In this document: positions 36,789 through 46,416 of the stretch, one piece after another
How positions within the stretch are numbered: position 1 is the stretch's first letter
Layout: each line of letters opens with the position of its first letter
Source of the DNA: Microbacterium sp. LWH3-1.2
GTDB lineage: Bacteria > Actinomycetota > Actinomycetes > Actinomycetales > Microbacteriaceae
Reading direction: 5' to 3'
Assembly: GCF_040675855.1 (NCBI RefSeq)
Contig: NZ_JBEGIK010000001.1
Location: forward strand, 2,294,001 to 2,358,000
DNA: 64,000 nucleotides
The notes under the pieces: generated by a model
What the model was told of the DNA's origin: nothing
The model's input: only the letters and a program-made list of their open reading frames with translations
Database searches by the model: none
Program-made: the position numbers and the translations under genes

Positions 36789-36947
36789 GTCGGAACCCCA
36801 GACATTCGATCGAATCATCGATTCCCGTGTGATGGCTATCTGCCCGCCATGCGCGTTCCAGTTCGTTCCGGACGAACCTGGAGTCGTCCGTCCGGCGCGG
36901 CCGTGTGCGGTCGTTTCTGTTGGTCGCGAGCTTCGTCGTCATGCTTG

Positions 36948-37142
36948 TCAGAGACCTCGGCGGGCGGCCGGATCCCGGCGACCGCGTCGGCCGCGACGGC
37001 CGCGACGGCCGACGCTGCCGCGTCGAGTCTGAATCCCCCGTCGAAGGATCGTAGATCCATCCCCGCGGCGGCGCCTGGCCGCCCGGGCCGCCGCCGTCGG
37101 TCGTCCGATCATCCCAGGACGGTGCACGCGCGGTTGCCTCAT
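36948..37142 (-). CDS. Possible small arginine-rich protein, 64 aa
   Basis: Weakly supported. The ATG at 37142 has a perfect AGGAGG with five bases of spacing, unusual in this window where many genes lack one. The product would be extremely basic, with an RRGRRGRRGRR run coded by GGCCGTCGC repeats. An overlapping frame (36836-37060, minus, 74 codons, starting MDLRSFDGGF) has comparable codon bias and could be the real gene instead. No homologue recognised for either. The 700 bases between the HNH gene and pilA contain nothing else I can support apart from the pilA leader. Confidence 0.25.
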   Translation of the reverse strand: MRQPRVHRPGMIGRPTAAARAARRRRGDGSTILRRGIQTRRGSVGRRGRRGRRGRRDPAARRGL

Positions 37143-37293
37143 CGGGACCTCCTCGTCCCTCGTGCGGACTCCGGACGCCAGAGCCCACCGCCTCCCCAAT
37201 GCGCCCAGGGTGGCGGGACGATGACAGAGCCGCCCGCAAGATTGCGTGACCGGCGCCTGAGGCATTCTTAGGCGAACATGGCATGCGCGTGCG

Positions 37294-37299
37294 TTGACA
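37294..37299 (+). promoter_or_regulatory. Possible -35 element (TTGACA) upstream of pilA
   Basis: Perfect TTGACA match about 180 bases before the pilA ATG, placed so that a transcript starting near 37325 would contain the whole structured leader. I see no good -10 at 16-18 bases, so this is tentative. Confidence 0.3.
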
Positions 37300-37349
37300 T
37301 GGGGTCCCGCGGATGACAGCGTCAGTGGCGGGAGGGGATTCACGCTTTG

Positions 37350-37477
37350 CGCGTGTGTCTCAAACCCAGCTCTAACAGAGACTGGGATGTGTTACTGGGG
37401 TGTTTGAGACCGGGCGCTTGGGCGCGCTCCGGTCGGTTAGAGCTGACCTATCAACTCACACTGGGGAGAGACGCGCC
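37350..37477 (+). ncRNA. Candidate structured leader RNA of pilA
   Basis: Two perfect inverted repeats are interleaved. GTCTCAAAC (37357-37365) pairs with GTTTGAGAC (37402-37410), and CAGCTCTAAC (37367-37376) pairs with GTTAGAGCTG (37436-37445). The order A-B-A'-B' is that of a pseudoknot. A third hairpin GACCGG/CCGGTC (37408-37413 with 37429-37434) shares three bases with helix A, so it competes with it. A local CCCAG/CTGGG hairpin (37365-37369 with 37382-37386) competes with both. GGGGAG (37463-37468) is the pilA ribosome binding site just downstream. It matches no riboswitch class I know, including cyclic di-GMP I. Confidence 0.55.
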
Positions 37478-37891
37478 ATGCGTGCAACAATCAAGAACTA
37501 CATCGACGCTGCCAAGCGGCGTCGTGAGGAAGAGGGCGAAGAAGGCTTCTCCCTCATCGAGCTCATCATCGTCGTCGTGATCCTCGGCATTCTTGTCGCG
37601 ATCGCGATCCCGGTGTTTGCGAGCATCCAGGGCAACGCCGAGGACAACGCGCTCCGCGCCGCAGCAGCCAATGGAGCAACGGCGGGGGCCTCTGAGATCG
37701 CGAATGGCGCCACGGACGAGGATGTCATCAGTGGGGCTGCCGCCACTGCAGGGGACGCCCCGGATATCGCAGTCTCGTCTGTGGGCACGACCCTAGACGA
37801 CCTGTGCGCCACTGCGACTGGGTTCGGCAAGACAGTATCCGCGGGACCAGCAGCTGATTGCGCGAGCGACGTGGCTCCGGCGGGCCCGTAA
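37478..37891 (+). CDS. pilA: Type IV prepilin, major pilin candidate
   Basis: 137-residue prepilin. A 23-residue charged leader ends in Gly23, followed by FSLIELIIVVVILGILVA with Phe24 at +1 and Glu28 at +5: a classic type IVa cleavage and assembly signal. The body is short (about 90 residues after the helix), Ala/Asp rich, with two cysteines (in DDLCATA and AADCASD) that could form the C-terminal disulfide loop. Processed by PilD encoded downstream. GGGGAG lies nine bases before ATG 37478. A strong hairpin follows the gene, consistent with higher pilA expression than that of later genes. Confidence 0.92.
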   Translation: MRATIKNYIDAAKRRREEEGEEGFSLIELIIVVVILGILVAIAIPVFASIQGNAEDNALRAAAANGATAGASEIANGATDEDVISGAAATAGDAPDIAVSSVGTTLDDLCATATGFGKTVSAGPAADCASDVAPAGP

Positions 37892-37912
37892 TCGTCCCAC
37901 GACTGAATCGCA

Positions 37913-37948
37913 CCGGGGTCGAGAGCACCGTCAAGTTCTCGACCCCGG
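37913..37948 (+). terminator. Hairpin between pilA and the minor pilin genes
   Basis: Perfect 12-bp stem CCGGGGTCGAGA / TCTCGACCCCGG with a 12-base loop. There is no T-run after it, so it may act as a partial terminator or as an RNA-stabilising barrier that protects the pilA message. Confidence 0.65.
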
Positions 37949-37992
37949 AGGCGCGATAGGCACGGGACTCTGCCACTTGGGGAGGTGGGCGG

Positions 37993-38373
37993 ATGAGCGA
38001 TCGCAGCAACGACGTTATGGGGTTCAGTCTCGTCGAAGTGGTCATCGCGATGTTCTTGCTGGGCATCGTCGCCATAGCAATCCTGCCGGCGCTGTGGCAG
38101 GGGATCGTGTTCTCGTCGCAACAAGCTTCGACAGCCACCGCCACGCGCTACATGAACTCGATCGTCGACGACGCACGCACAACTCCGACTTGCACGTTCC
38201 TCGGTTCGATTGCCTCGCTGCCCGACGTCACCGACGGTCGTGGAGTGTCGATGTCAACTTCTTCGACCACCGTGTCGGGATGTGCTCCGGGATCGACCGC
38301 CAAGATCACTGTCAACGTCGTCGCCGAGGGACGCACGCTCGCGACGACGACTGCGCTCATTTACATCCCATGA
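37993..38373 (+). CDS. Prepilin-like protein (PilV/minor pilin type)
   Basis: 126 residues with a very short leader ending in Gly10, then FSLVEVVIAMFLLGIVAIAI: Phe at +1 and Glu15 at +5. The remaining 90 residues hold Cys in PTCTFLG and SGCAPG, a possible disulfide. GGAGG lies seven bases before the ATG. The stop overlaps the next ATG (ATGA). Likely a minor pilin for pilus priming. Confidence 0.88.
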   Translation: MSDRSNDVMGFSLVEVVIAMFLLGIVAIAILPALWQGIVFSSQQASTATATRYMNSIVDDARTTPTCTFLGSIASLPDVTDGRGVSMSTSSTTVSGCAPGSTAKITVNVVAEGRTLATTTALIYIP

Positions 38374-38900
38374 CTTCCTCCACGCGAACGAACGACGAGG
38401 GACTCGGCCTGATCGAGTTCATCGTTGCGATCGTCATCACCGGCATCGTGATCGCCGCGGTGGCGACGATCTTCGTCAACTCGTGGAGAACGCAGGAGCA
38501 GGTCACCACCGTCACGCAGGCGACGAATCGCGGGCAACTCGTGTCTTCGACGATCGAACGTGCGATGCGGAATGCGCTCTATTTCGAGGTCACGGAGAGT
38601 GGGACGGTGCTGCGGGTCAGGACCTCGCTCACTGGCGAGCTCAAGTGTCAGGGATTCCGAATTACCGACTCGGATGCCCAGTTGACAACTGCATCGGCTG
38701 CGTTGGCGTCCCCCAACAGCTCGTGGCCGGCGTGGCAGTCCGGCATCGAGAAGCAAGGAACAACGCCCTACCTCGCGCGTACAACTGCAGGCTCAGTCAC
38801 GTACACATTCAAGATCACAACCGATGCCTCGCCAGTGACATTCGCGGGCGATGTTCTACCGCGGTCGATTCAAGACACAGGGAGCGACGGATGCTGGTGA
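38370..38900 (+). CDS. Prepilin-like protein (PilW/minor pilin type)
   Basis: 176 residues. Leader ends at Gly11, mature sequence LGLIEFIVAIVITGIVIAAV with Glu16 at +5. The globular part has two cysteines (LKCQGF and the penultimate Cys in DGCW). It overlaps the upstream gene by four bases and the downstream gene by ten. Minor pilin role inferred from order in the operon. Confidence 0.85.
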   Translation: MTSSTRTNDEGLGLIEFIVAIVITGIVIAAVATIFVNSWRTQEQVTTVTQATNRGQLVSSTIERAMRNALYFEVTESGTVLRVRTSLTGELKCQGFRITDSDAQLTTASAALASPNSSWPAWQSGIEKQGTTPYLARTTAGSVTYTFKITTDASPVTFAGDVLPRSIQDTGSDGCW

Positions 38901-40522
38901 TCGATCGGTTTCTGAACCGCACGCGTCAGCAGGACGAGGGCGGCGCCGTCCTGGTGACGGTTGTCGTCGTCATGTTCGTCGGCTTCATCATTGCTGCGAC
39001 CATCGCAGCCTCAGTCGTATTCACCATCGGTGCCAACGTCGACAACAAGGACCGCACACAGGCCTTCATCGCAGCCGAATCGGGACGCGACGCCGCCGTC
39101 GCGTCCATCAAGTCAGCGATCACCTCCACAGGTCTCAACTGCGCATCGGTGCCCATGGCTGCGAACTCGACCGCAGGCTCGGCCCCGATCTTCTCCTATA
39201 CGATTCGCTCGTCGGAGGCCACGGTGAGGCCGACCGGTTGGGATGCGAGCGGCGTCACCACCACGTGTCCCAGTCCGACCACGAAGTGGGTGGTCATCCG
39301 ATCCACAGGAACTGGGACGAACGACGCGCAGACCACCATCGACGCGGTGTACCCGTGGTACCACGGCCCAGCCACCACACCGTCCGGCACCGTGGCCTTC
39401 TTCGAGGGGGAGTTCAAGGCAACGAAGTCCACCTACACCGGCGATCTCGTCATTCGCGAGGGCGACTACGAGTGCAACAACGGCGCGACGGGCGCCATCG
39501 ACGGCGACCTCTGGGTCCTCCGCGGAGGGCTGACGATCACTGACGACTGCACCGTCACGGGCAGCGTCTATACCCGCGACGCGATCGAAATCAAGAACAA
39601 GAAGTTCACTGTGGGTGGCGATGTGATCTCTGTCGCGGGTCAGATCAAGCTCAATGTGAACGGGGTCAGCATCGGCGGTGACGTTTACGCCGCAGGCAAC
39701 ATCGACACGAAGAACGGCAAGGGCAAGGTCGACGGTTCCTTCAGAACCCACCTCGCGATGGTCGATCACGTCCCGGCCGATTGGACGAGAGCTGACGGTG
39801 TCACCCCGGTCCCTGTCCTGACGGGGGAGCCGACTCCCGTCATCTCGCCGACGCTCGAGCAGGTGTTCGCAGCGACGGCGTGGATCGAACTGACGGCCTC
39901 GACGACCTGGAGCTCTGCTGCGCTCCCCGTGGACGCGCCTGCGCCGGGCACGGTGTGCACCACTGCACAACTCCAGGCCGTTCTCAGCGCAACCGGCACT
40001 CGCGCCGTCATCGACATGACAGGTTGCCCCGCCGGCGGCAGCGGCATCAAGGTCGCACCGGGGAACGTGACGGTGGCTCGCGATGTCGTCATCCTTGTTC
40101 CCTCCTCGGAGAAGATGGACCTCGAATTGACCGGAACCATCTCCCGCCCGACCGGAACAACGCTGGCGGCCGGACCTCAGCTCTTGATCGTGCACCTCGA
40201 TCCGAATGGAAGCGATGGACGTCCTCCGGCGTGCTCGTCGTCGGCGCTCGACAAGTTCTCCGCCGGAACGACCAACAGCGTGCGGACACTGATCTACAGC
40301 GCCTGTGGCATCGGCAGCACCATGTCGCTGACCATGTCCGGCCAGTTGTACATGGGCAGCGACGGACTCCACCTCAACGGCGGAACGTTCACCTGCATGC
40401 CTATGTCGTGGGCGCCGACCCTGCCGACGATCAGCTGCGGCATCAAGGGGACCGGGGGCATATTCGACCCTTCGAACACGGTCACGCGATTGGACAATCT
40501 CGCGTACCAGTCAGAGCGTTAG
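38891..40522 (+). CDS. Large PilX-like protein with bactofilin-like repeats
   Basis: 543 residues. The N-terminal hydrophobic helix follows DEGGAVLVTVVVVMFVGF (about 15-32); this lacks the +5 Glu of true pilins and resembles the PilX N-terminal domain. The next 100 residues are a loosely folded domain. From about 165 to 285 there are bactofilin-like beta-helix repeats (GDLVIREGDY, GDLWVLRGGL, GGDVISVAGQ, GGDVYAAGNI). The C-terminal region has several Cys. It is far larger than usual minor pilins and may sit at the pilus tip or act as an adhesin. Confidence 0.75.
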   Translation: MLVIDRFLNRTRQQDEGGAVLVTVVVVMFVGFIIAATIAASVVFTIGANVDNKDRTQAFIAAESGRDAAVASIKSAITSTGLNCASVPMAANSTAGSAPIFSYTIRSSEATVRPTGWDASGVTTTCPSPTTKWVVIRSTGTGTNDAQTTIDAVYPWYHGPATTPSGTVAFFEGEFKATKSTYTGDLVIREGDYECNNGATGAIDGDLWVLRGGLTITDDCTVTGSVYTRDAIEIKNKKFTVGGDVISVAGQIKLNVNGVSIGGDVYAAGNIDTKNGKGKVDGSFRTHLAMVDHVPADWTRADGVTPVPVLTGEPTPVISPTLEQVFAATAWIELTASTTWSSAALPVDAPAPGTVCTTAQLQAVLSATGTRAVIDMTGCPAGGSGIKVAPGNVTVARDVVILVPSSEKMDLELTGTISRPTGTTLAAGPQLLIVHLDPNGSDGRPPACSSSALDKFSAGTTNSVRTLIYSACGIGSTMSLTMSGQLYMGSDGLHLNGGTFTCMPMSWAPTLPTISCGIKGTGGIFDPSNTVTRLDNLAYQSER

Positions 40523-40525
40523 CTC

Positions 40526-41410
40526 ATGAGCGCGTTCATTGTCTTCCTCGTCGTCATCGCCGGGATCCTCGGCCTCCTCATCGGGTCGTTCCTCAACGTC
40601 GTCGCCTACCGGGTGCCGGCGAGGATTTCGCTTCTGCGCGAGAGCCGCTGCCCGCACTGCGACACGGCGATCAAGTGGTGGCAGAACGTTCCCGTCGTCT
40701 CGTGGATCGCGCTGCGTGGGAGATGTGCGACCTGCAAGGCGCCGATCTCGGCTCGATACCCGATCGTCGAAGCGGTGACTGGCGTCGCCTTCGCCGTCGT
40801 CACGTGGTGGGGCCTCGTTGTATACGAGGGACTGCTGGCGATGAATCTGCCCGCCTACCTGAGCCTGCCGACGGTCGACGGCATCGTCCGGCCCGCGGAT
40901 CTCTGGGCACTGGCTCTCGTCGTCGTCGCATTCCTCTACTTCGCGGCGATCTCGATCGTGCTCACGCTCATCGACCTCGACACGCACCGACTGCCGAACA
41001 GCATCGTGCTGCCGAGCTACCTCGTGGCCGGCATCCTGTTCACCGTCGCCGCCTGGCTGACTGGCGACTGGGCCGCTCTCGCACGCGCGGCCATCGGCAT
41101 GGTGGTGCTGTACCTCTTCTATTTCCTGCTGCGCGCGGCCCGTCCCGGCGGCATGGGTGGGGGAGACGTCAAGCTCGCCGGGGTGGTGGGCATCTACCTC
41201 GGGTGGCTGGGATGGGGCGCGCTCGCTGTGGGGGCGTTCGCGGCTTTCCTCTACGGAGGAGTGTTCGGCATCGCGCTGCTGCTGCTGCGTCGCGCCGGAC
41301 GCAAGACCGCCATTCCGTTCGGGCCGTGGATGATCCTCGGCGCGTGGACCGGAGTGTTCGCCGGCGAGGCCGTCGGCAAGTGGTACGTGAATCTCTTCGT
41401 CGGCGCCTGA
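40526..41410 (+). CDS. pilD: Prepilin peptidase / methylase
   Basis: Inner-membrane aspartyl peptidase that removes prepilin leaders and methylates the new N-terminus. 294 residues, about eight membrane segments. The cytoplasmic zinc domain has CPHC at 42-45 and CATC at 67-70. Catalytic aspartates lie in LIDLDTHRLPN and GGGDVKLAG. Both activities should therefore be present. It starts four bases after the PilX-like stop. Confidence 0.95.
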   Translation: MSAFIVFLVVIAGILGLLIGSFLNVVAYRVPARISLLRESRCPHCDTAIKWWQNVPVVSWIALRGRCATCKAPISARYPIVEAVTGVAFAVVTWWGLVVYEGLLAMNLPAYLSLPTVDGIVRPADLWALALVVVAFLYFAAISIVLTLIDLDTHRLPNSIVLPSYLVAGILFTVAAWLTGDWAALARAAIGMVVLYLFYFLLRAARPGGMGGGDVKLAGVVGIYLGWLGWGALAVGAFAAFLYGGVFGIALLLLRRAGRKTAIPFGPWMILGAWTGVFAGEAVGKWYVNLFVGA

Positions 41411-41438
41411 CGCCGACGTCTTGGGGGAAGGGGAAGTC

Positions 41439-42473
41439 ATGGGGAAGACGATTGTCGGGCTGGAGGTGACCGAGGAGAGTGTCCGCGCTGCGGAGATCTC
41501 GCTCGGTCGCAAACCCCAGCTCGTCGCCTACGGCGAAGTGCCGCTGCCGCCCGAGGCAGCGCGCGACTCGGAGGTGCTCGACTCGGGCGCCGTCGCGGTC
41601 GCGCTCCGGCAGCTGTGGACCGGCGCGAAGTTCAAGAGCAAGGATGCGGTGCTCGGCGTCGCCAGCCGCCGCATTCTCGTGCGCGAGTACACGACTCAGG
41701 CGATGCGGCCTGATCTGCTGCGCGAGGCGTTGCCATACCAGGTGCAGGACCTGCTGCCGGTTCCCGCCAGCCAGGCTGTGCTCGACTTCTTCCCGCTGTC
41801 GCAGGACGCAGACCAGGTCTCGGGCCTGCTCGTCGCGGCCGTGTCGGAGAACATCGAGCAGATCATCTCCACCCTCGCGAAGATCAAGGTGCGCGCGCAG
41901 GCGGTCGACCTATCGGCGTTCGGCCTCGCTCGCGTCACGGCACCGCTGGCGTCACGGGAAGAGACCGTGGCGACGGTGAACATCGGGGACCACACCACGC
42001 AGGTCGTGATCTCACGGGGTGGCGTTCCGCTGTTCGTCCGCTTGCTGCCGATCGACGTCGCCACTGCCGCGAGCCGTCGGAACAGCACGGAGGTCGCTGC
42101 GCCCGAACTCGAGCTCGCCGTCGCCGGCAACGGCATGGGAACGGGTGCCGGCCTCGCCGCACCCGGTCGCACGCGCGGTGCCATCCGGGCGGCCATGCCC
42201 CCCGGTGTCTCCGACCTCGCGGCCCGCCTCCGGAGCACGCTCGCGTTCTTCGGCAGCCGCCCGACGGCAGCGCCGCTGACACGGATGTTCGTCACGGGCG
42301 CCGGAGCCGGGGTCGAAGGCGTGCTGCCGGCGCTGGGCGCCGCCATCGACACCCCGATGACCGTCGTCTCGGTCGGAGACGTGATCTCGATGTCGACACC
42401 GCCGCCCGCCGGTGAGGTCGCGCTCAACCTCGTCGGGACGGTCGGGACCGCACTCGGGGAGGCCTCGAGATGA
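41439..42473 (+). CDS. pilM: Type IV pilus assembly protein PilM
   Basis: Actin-like ATPase on the cytoplasmic side of the pilus machine, 344 residues. The fold opens with TIVGLEVTEESVRAAEIS and later shows TVNIGDHTTQVVISRGG, a phosphate-binding strand pair. The conserved PYQVQDLLPVP segment (about 102-112) is typical of PilM, which binds the N-terminus of PilN. ATG 41439 is chosen; a TTG at 41421 is in frame. It overlaps pilN by four bases. Confidence 0.9.
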   Translation: MGKTIVGLEVTEESVRAAEISLGRKPQLVAYGEVPLPPEAARDSEVLDSGAVAVALRQLWTGAKFKSKDAVLGVASRRILVREYTTQAMRPDLLREALPYQVQDLLPVPASQAVLDFFPLSQDADQVSGLLVAAVSENIEQIISTLAKIKVRAQAVDLSAFGLARVTAPLASREETVATVNIGDHTTQVVISRGGVPLFVRLLPIDVATAASRRNSTEVAAPELELAVAGNGMGTGAGLAAPGRTRGAIRAAMPPGVSDLAARLRSTLAFFGSRPTAAPLTRMFVTGAGAGVEGVLPALGAAIDTPMTVVSVGDVISMSTPPPAGEVALNLVGTVGTALGEASR

Positions 42474-43117
42474 CCGCCATCTCCGTCCCGTTCTCGGGAG
42501 CACCCCGCGTCAACCTCATGCCGCGCAGCGAGGTCGTGCGGCGCGAACGCGATTCATTGGTGCGGCTGTGGGTGTGGATCGCCCTCGGGGCCATCGTCGT
42601 CGCGGTGCTCATCATCGCCGGTGCGTTCGCCTTCAAGTTCTTCGCCGACCAGCGACTGGTCGCCGAGCAGGCCCGGACCAACGCGCTTCTCACCGAGATC
42701 GCATCGCTGTCGGAGGTCAGCCAGGCGCTCGCCGCTGAATCGGAGCTCACAGAGTTCCGCACCGACGCCATGGCGACCGACCTCGCCTGGACGCCTGTGA
42801 TGGCGAAGATCACCGGGGTGCTCCCGGCCGACACGACGATCACCGGCGTGGACCTCGCCGTGGGCGGTGTGCCGCAGGGCGACGACCCGGCCGTCGAACA
42901 GGCTCTCGTCGGCACCGTCACCTTCGACAGCCCGACCCCGCTCGACATCGTGGCTCTCATCCGCTCCCTCCGCGGGGTGGAAGGCGTCTTGTACGCCGAC
43001 GGGCAATCGGTGACCTCGAGCCAGGTGTCGGCGGATCGCTTCTCGTATCTTCTGAACGTCGAGTTCGACCAGTCCGTGTACTCGAACGAGTTCGCGGCCG
43101 ACGAAGGGGGTGAGTGA
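42470..43117 (+). CDS. pilN: Type IV pilus assembly protein PilN
   Basis: Inner-membrane alignment protein, 215 residues. The cytoplasmic N-terminal motif RVNLMPRSEVVRRE (about 13-26) is the PilM-binding peptide. One membrane helix spans about 33-57, followed by a coiled coil and a ferredoxin-like domain. ATGA overlap with pilM. Confidence 0.88.
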   Translation: MTAISVPFSGAPRVNLMPRSEVVRRERDSLVRLWVWIALGAIVVAVLIIAGAFAFKFFADQRLVAEQARTNALLTEIASLSEVSQALAAESELTEFRTDAMATDLAWTPVMAKITGVLPADTTITGVDLAVGGVPQGDDPAVEQALVGTVTFDSPTPLDIVALIRSLRGVEGVLYADGQSVTSSQVSADRFSYLLNVEFDQSVYSNEFAADEGGE

Positions 43118-43120
43118 GCG

Positions 43121-43819
43121 ATGCCCAAGCACCTCGTGACCGCCATAGGTCTGATCGTCTCGCTGGGCGTCATCGCCCTGGGTGTGTTCCTCGTCGCCAT
43201 GCCTCTCTATTTCCAGGCCGTCACGGTCGACGGACAGACTGCCACCGTCGCGAGCACGAACGCGCTCTACCAGGCTCAGGTCGACGAACTCACTGCTCAG
43301 CAGGAGAACCTCGACGAGATCACCGCGAACGTCGCCGGGCTCCGATCGCAGATCCCCGCCACGGGCCAGTACGACGACGTCTTCGAGGTCGTCGGCAACG
43401 CGGCCGAGGCATCCGGCGTCGCCATCACATCCGTCACGGCCGGGGAGCAGGTCGTGTACGCGACCCGCACCGGTGCGACGGACGGGGACCCGGCGGCTGC
43501 GGCAGCCGCTCCTGCACCGGCGGCGACGGATGCTGCGACCGACCCGAACGCGACCGCCGACCCGAACGCGACCGACCCGAACGCCACCGACCCGAACACG
43601 GCAGCGGCACCCGATGCCGCCGTCGCAGCCGGTCGCCAGCAGGTCGACTTCGTGATCAGCGCCACCGCGGCCGACATGGCGCAGGCGACCGCGTTCGTCG
43701 ACGCGCTGCGCGCCGGGCCGCGCCTGCTCAACAGCATGGCGGTCACGATGACGCAGAGCGGCGAAGGCACCGTCGACATCCAGATCACTGCCCTGAGCTA
43801 CATCGACGAGGAAGGGTGA
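43121..43819 (+). CDS. pilO: Type IV pilus assembly protein PilO-like
   Basis: 232 residues: one membrane helix (about 8-30), a coiled coil (about 45-78), then an alpha/beta domain. Inserted at about 124-165 is an Ala/Pro-rich linker with four or five DPNAT-like repeats (bases 43541-43600). Partner of PilN by gene order. The linker repeat is not part of standard PilO. Confidence 0.85.
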   Translation: MPKHLVTAIGLIVSLGVIALGVFLVAMPLYFQAVTVDGQTATVASTNALYQAQVDELTAQQENLDEITANVAGLRSQIPATGQYDDVFEVVGNAAEASGVAITSVTAGEQVVYATRTGATDGDPAAAAAAPAPAATDAATDPNATADPNATDPNATDPNTAAAPDAAVAAGRQQVDFVISATAADMAQATAFVDALRAGPRLLNSMAVTMTQSGEGTVDIQITALSYIDEEG

Positions 43820-43824
43820 CGACG

Positions 43825-45117
<1,293 letters not shown>

Positions 45118-45118
45118 C

Positions 45119-46357
45119 ATGGCTGTCGTACAGGAGTTCGTCTACCGGGCGGTCGATCCGCGTGGCGGGTCGGTCGTCAAGGGCACGATCGAGGCGGCGA
45201 GCGAGTCCGCCGTCACCGGCAAGCTCAAGGCCCAGGGGCTCACGCCTCTCGAGGTGACGCTGAAGTCCAACACCGGGCTGAACAAGGACATCAAGCTGCC
45301 GGGCGCCACCAAGACGGTGTCAGCCCGCACGCTCGCAGTGTTCTCACGCCAGATGGCGGGGCTGATCAACGCCGGCCTGCCGCTCATGCGCACGCTCGCG
45401 ATCCTCATCGAGCAGACCGACGACAAGAAGCTGCAGCCGGCGCTCGTGCAGGTGCAGGCCGATGTCGAGTCGGGGTCCTCGTTCTCGGCGGCGCTGGCGC
45501 GGCATCCGCAGACCTTCCCGCCGCTGATGCTGAGCATCATCAAGGTGGGTGAGGCGGGCGGCTTCCTCGGCAGCGCGCTGCAGTCGATCGCCGACAACTA
45601 CCAGCGCGAAGCCGAGCTGCACAACAAGATCCGTGCCGCGGTGACCTACCCCGCGATCGTGCTGGTGATCGCGATCATCGGCGTGCTGGTCATGGTGACG
45701 TTCGTCGTGCCGATCTTCGAGGGCATGTTCAAGGGGCTCGGCAGTTCGCTGCCGCTCCCGACGCAGATCCTCGTGACGATCTCCAACAACATGTGGTGGA
45801 TCATCCCGTCGATCATCCTCGCGGTGGTCGTCGGGCTCATCTGGTGGCGGGCGAACCGGCACACCGAGCAGTACCGCCGATTCGTCGACCCGATCAAGCT
45901 GAAGATGCCGGTGTTCGGCAAGCTGACGACGAAGATCGCGGTCGCCCGGTTCGCCCGCAACCTGTCGATGATGCTCAACGCCGGTGTGCCGATCATCCAG
46001 GCGCTGGCCATCGTCGGGCAGGCGTCGAACAACTGGAAGATCGAGCAGGCCGTGCGCGACGTGCAGGAATCGATCCGCCAGGGCCGCTCGTTCGCCGCGC
46101 CGCTGGCCAAGGCCGAGGTCTTCCCGGCGATGGTGCCGCAGATGGTGTCGGTGGGTGAGGAGTCGGGCACGCTCGTCGACATGCTCGCCTCGATCGCGGA
46201 CTTCTACGAGGACGAGGTCGAGACGGCCACCGCGCAGCTGTCGTCGACGATCGAGCCCATCCTCATCGTGGGCCTCGGCATCGTGATCGGCGGCATGGTG
46301 ATCTCGCTGTACCTGCCGATCTTCACCCTCTACGGAGAGCTCGCCAAGCAGGCGTAG
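45119..46357 (+). CDS. pilC: Type IV pilus inner-membrane platform PilC
   Basis: 412 residues, the rotor platform that couples the ATPases to pilin assembly. Two repeated cytoplasmic T2SSF domains (about 70-195 and 270-395), each preceding hydrophobic segments (about 180-205, 225-248, 380-403). FSRQMAGLINAGLPLMRTL and FARNLSMMLNAGVPIIQAL are the paired repeat starts. It starts one base after the pilT stop. Last plus-strand gene of the operon. Confidence 0.93.
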   Translation: MAVVQEFVYRAVDPRGGSVVKGTIEAASESAVTGKLKAQGLTPLEVTLKSNTGLNKDIKLPGATKTVSARTLAVFSRQMAGLINAGLPLMRTLAILIEQTDDKKLQPALVQVQADVESGSSFSAALARHPQTFPPLMLSIIKVGEAGGFLGSALQSIADNYQREAELHNKIRAAVTYPAIVLVIAIIGVLVMVTFVVPIFEGMFKGLGSSLPLPTQILVTISNNMWWIIPSIILAVVVGLIWWRANRHTEQYRRFVDPIKLKMPVFGKLTTKIAVARFARNLSMMLNAGVPIIQALAIVGQASNNWKIEQAVRDVQESIRQGRSFAAPLAKAEVFPAMVPQMVSVGEESGTLVDMLASIADFYEDEVETATAQLSSTIEPILIVGLGIVIGGMVISLYLPIFTLYGELAKQA

Positions 46358-46369
46358 GGTCCGGGACAG

Positions 46370-46404
46370 GTCGACGACCGGCGCACAGGGCGTCGGTCGT
46401 CGAC
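46370..46404. terminator. Bidirectional terminator between pilC and pilB
   Basis: 11-bp perfect inverted repeat GTCGACGACCG / CGGTCGTCGAC with a 13-base loop, in the 59-base gap between the convergent stops. No T-run; typical of high-GC terminators. Confidence 0.7.
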
Positions 46405-46416
46405 GTCTGCCCAGCG

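Noticed and set aside
37350..37477. Cyclic di-GMP riboswitch as explanation for the pilA leader
   Set aside because: The conserved receptor and loop sequences of the class I aptamer that I know are not present.
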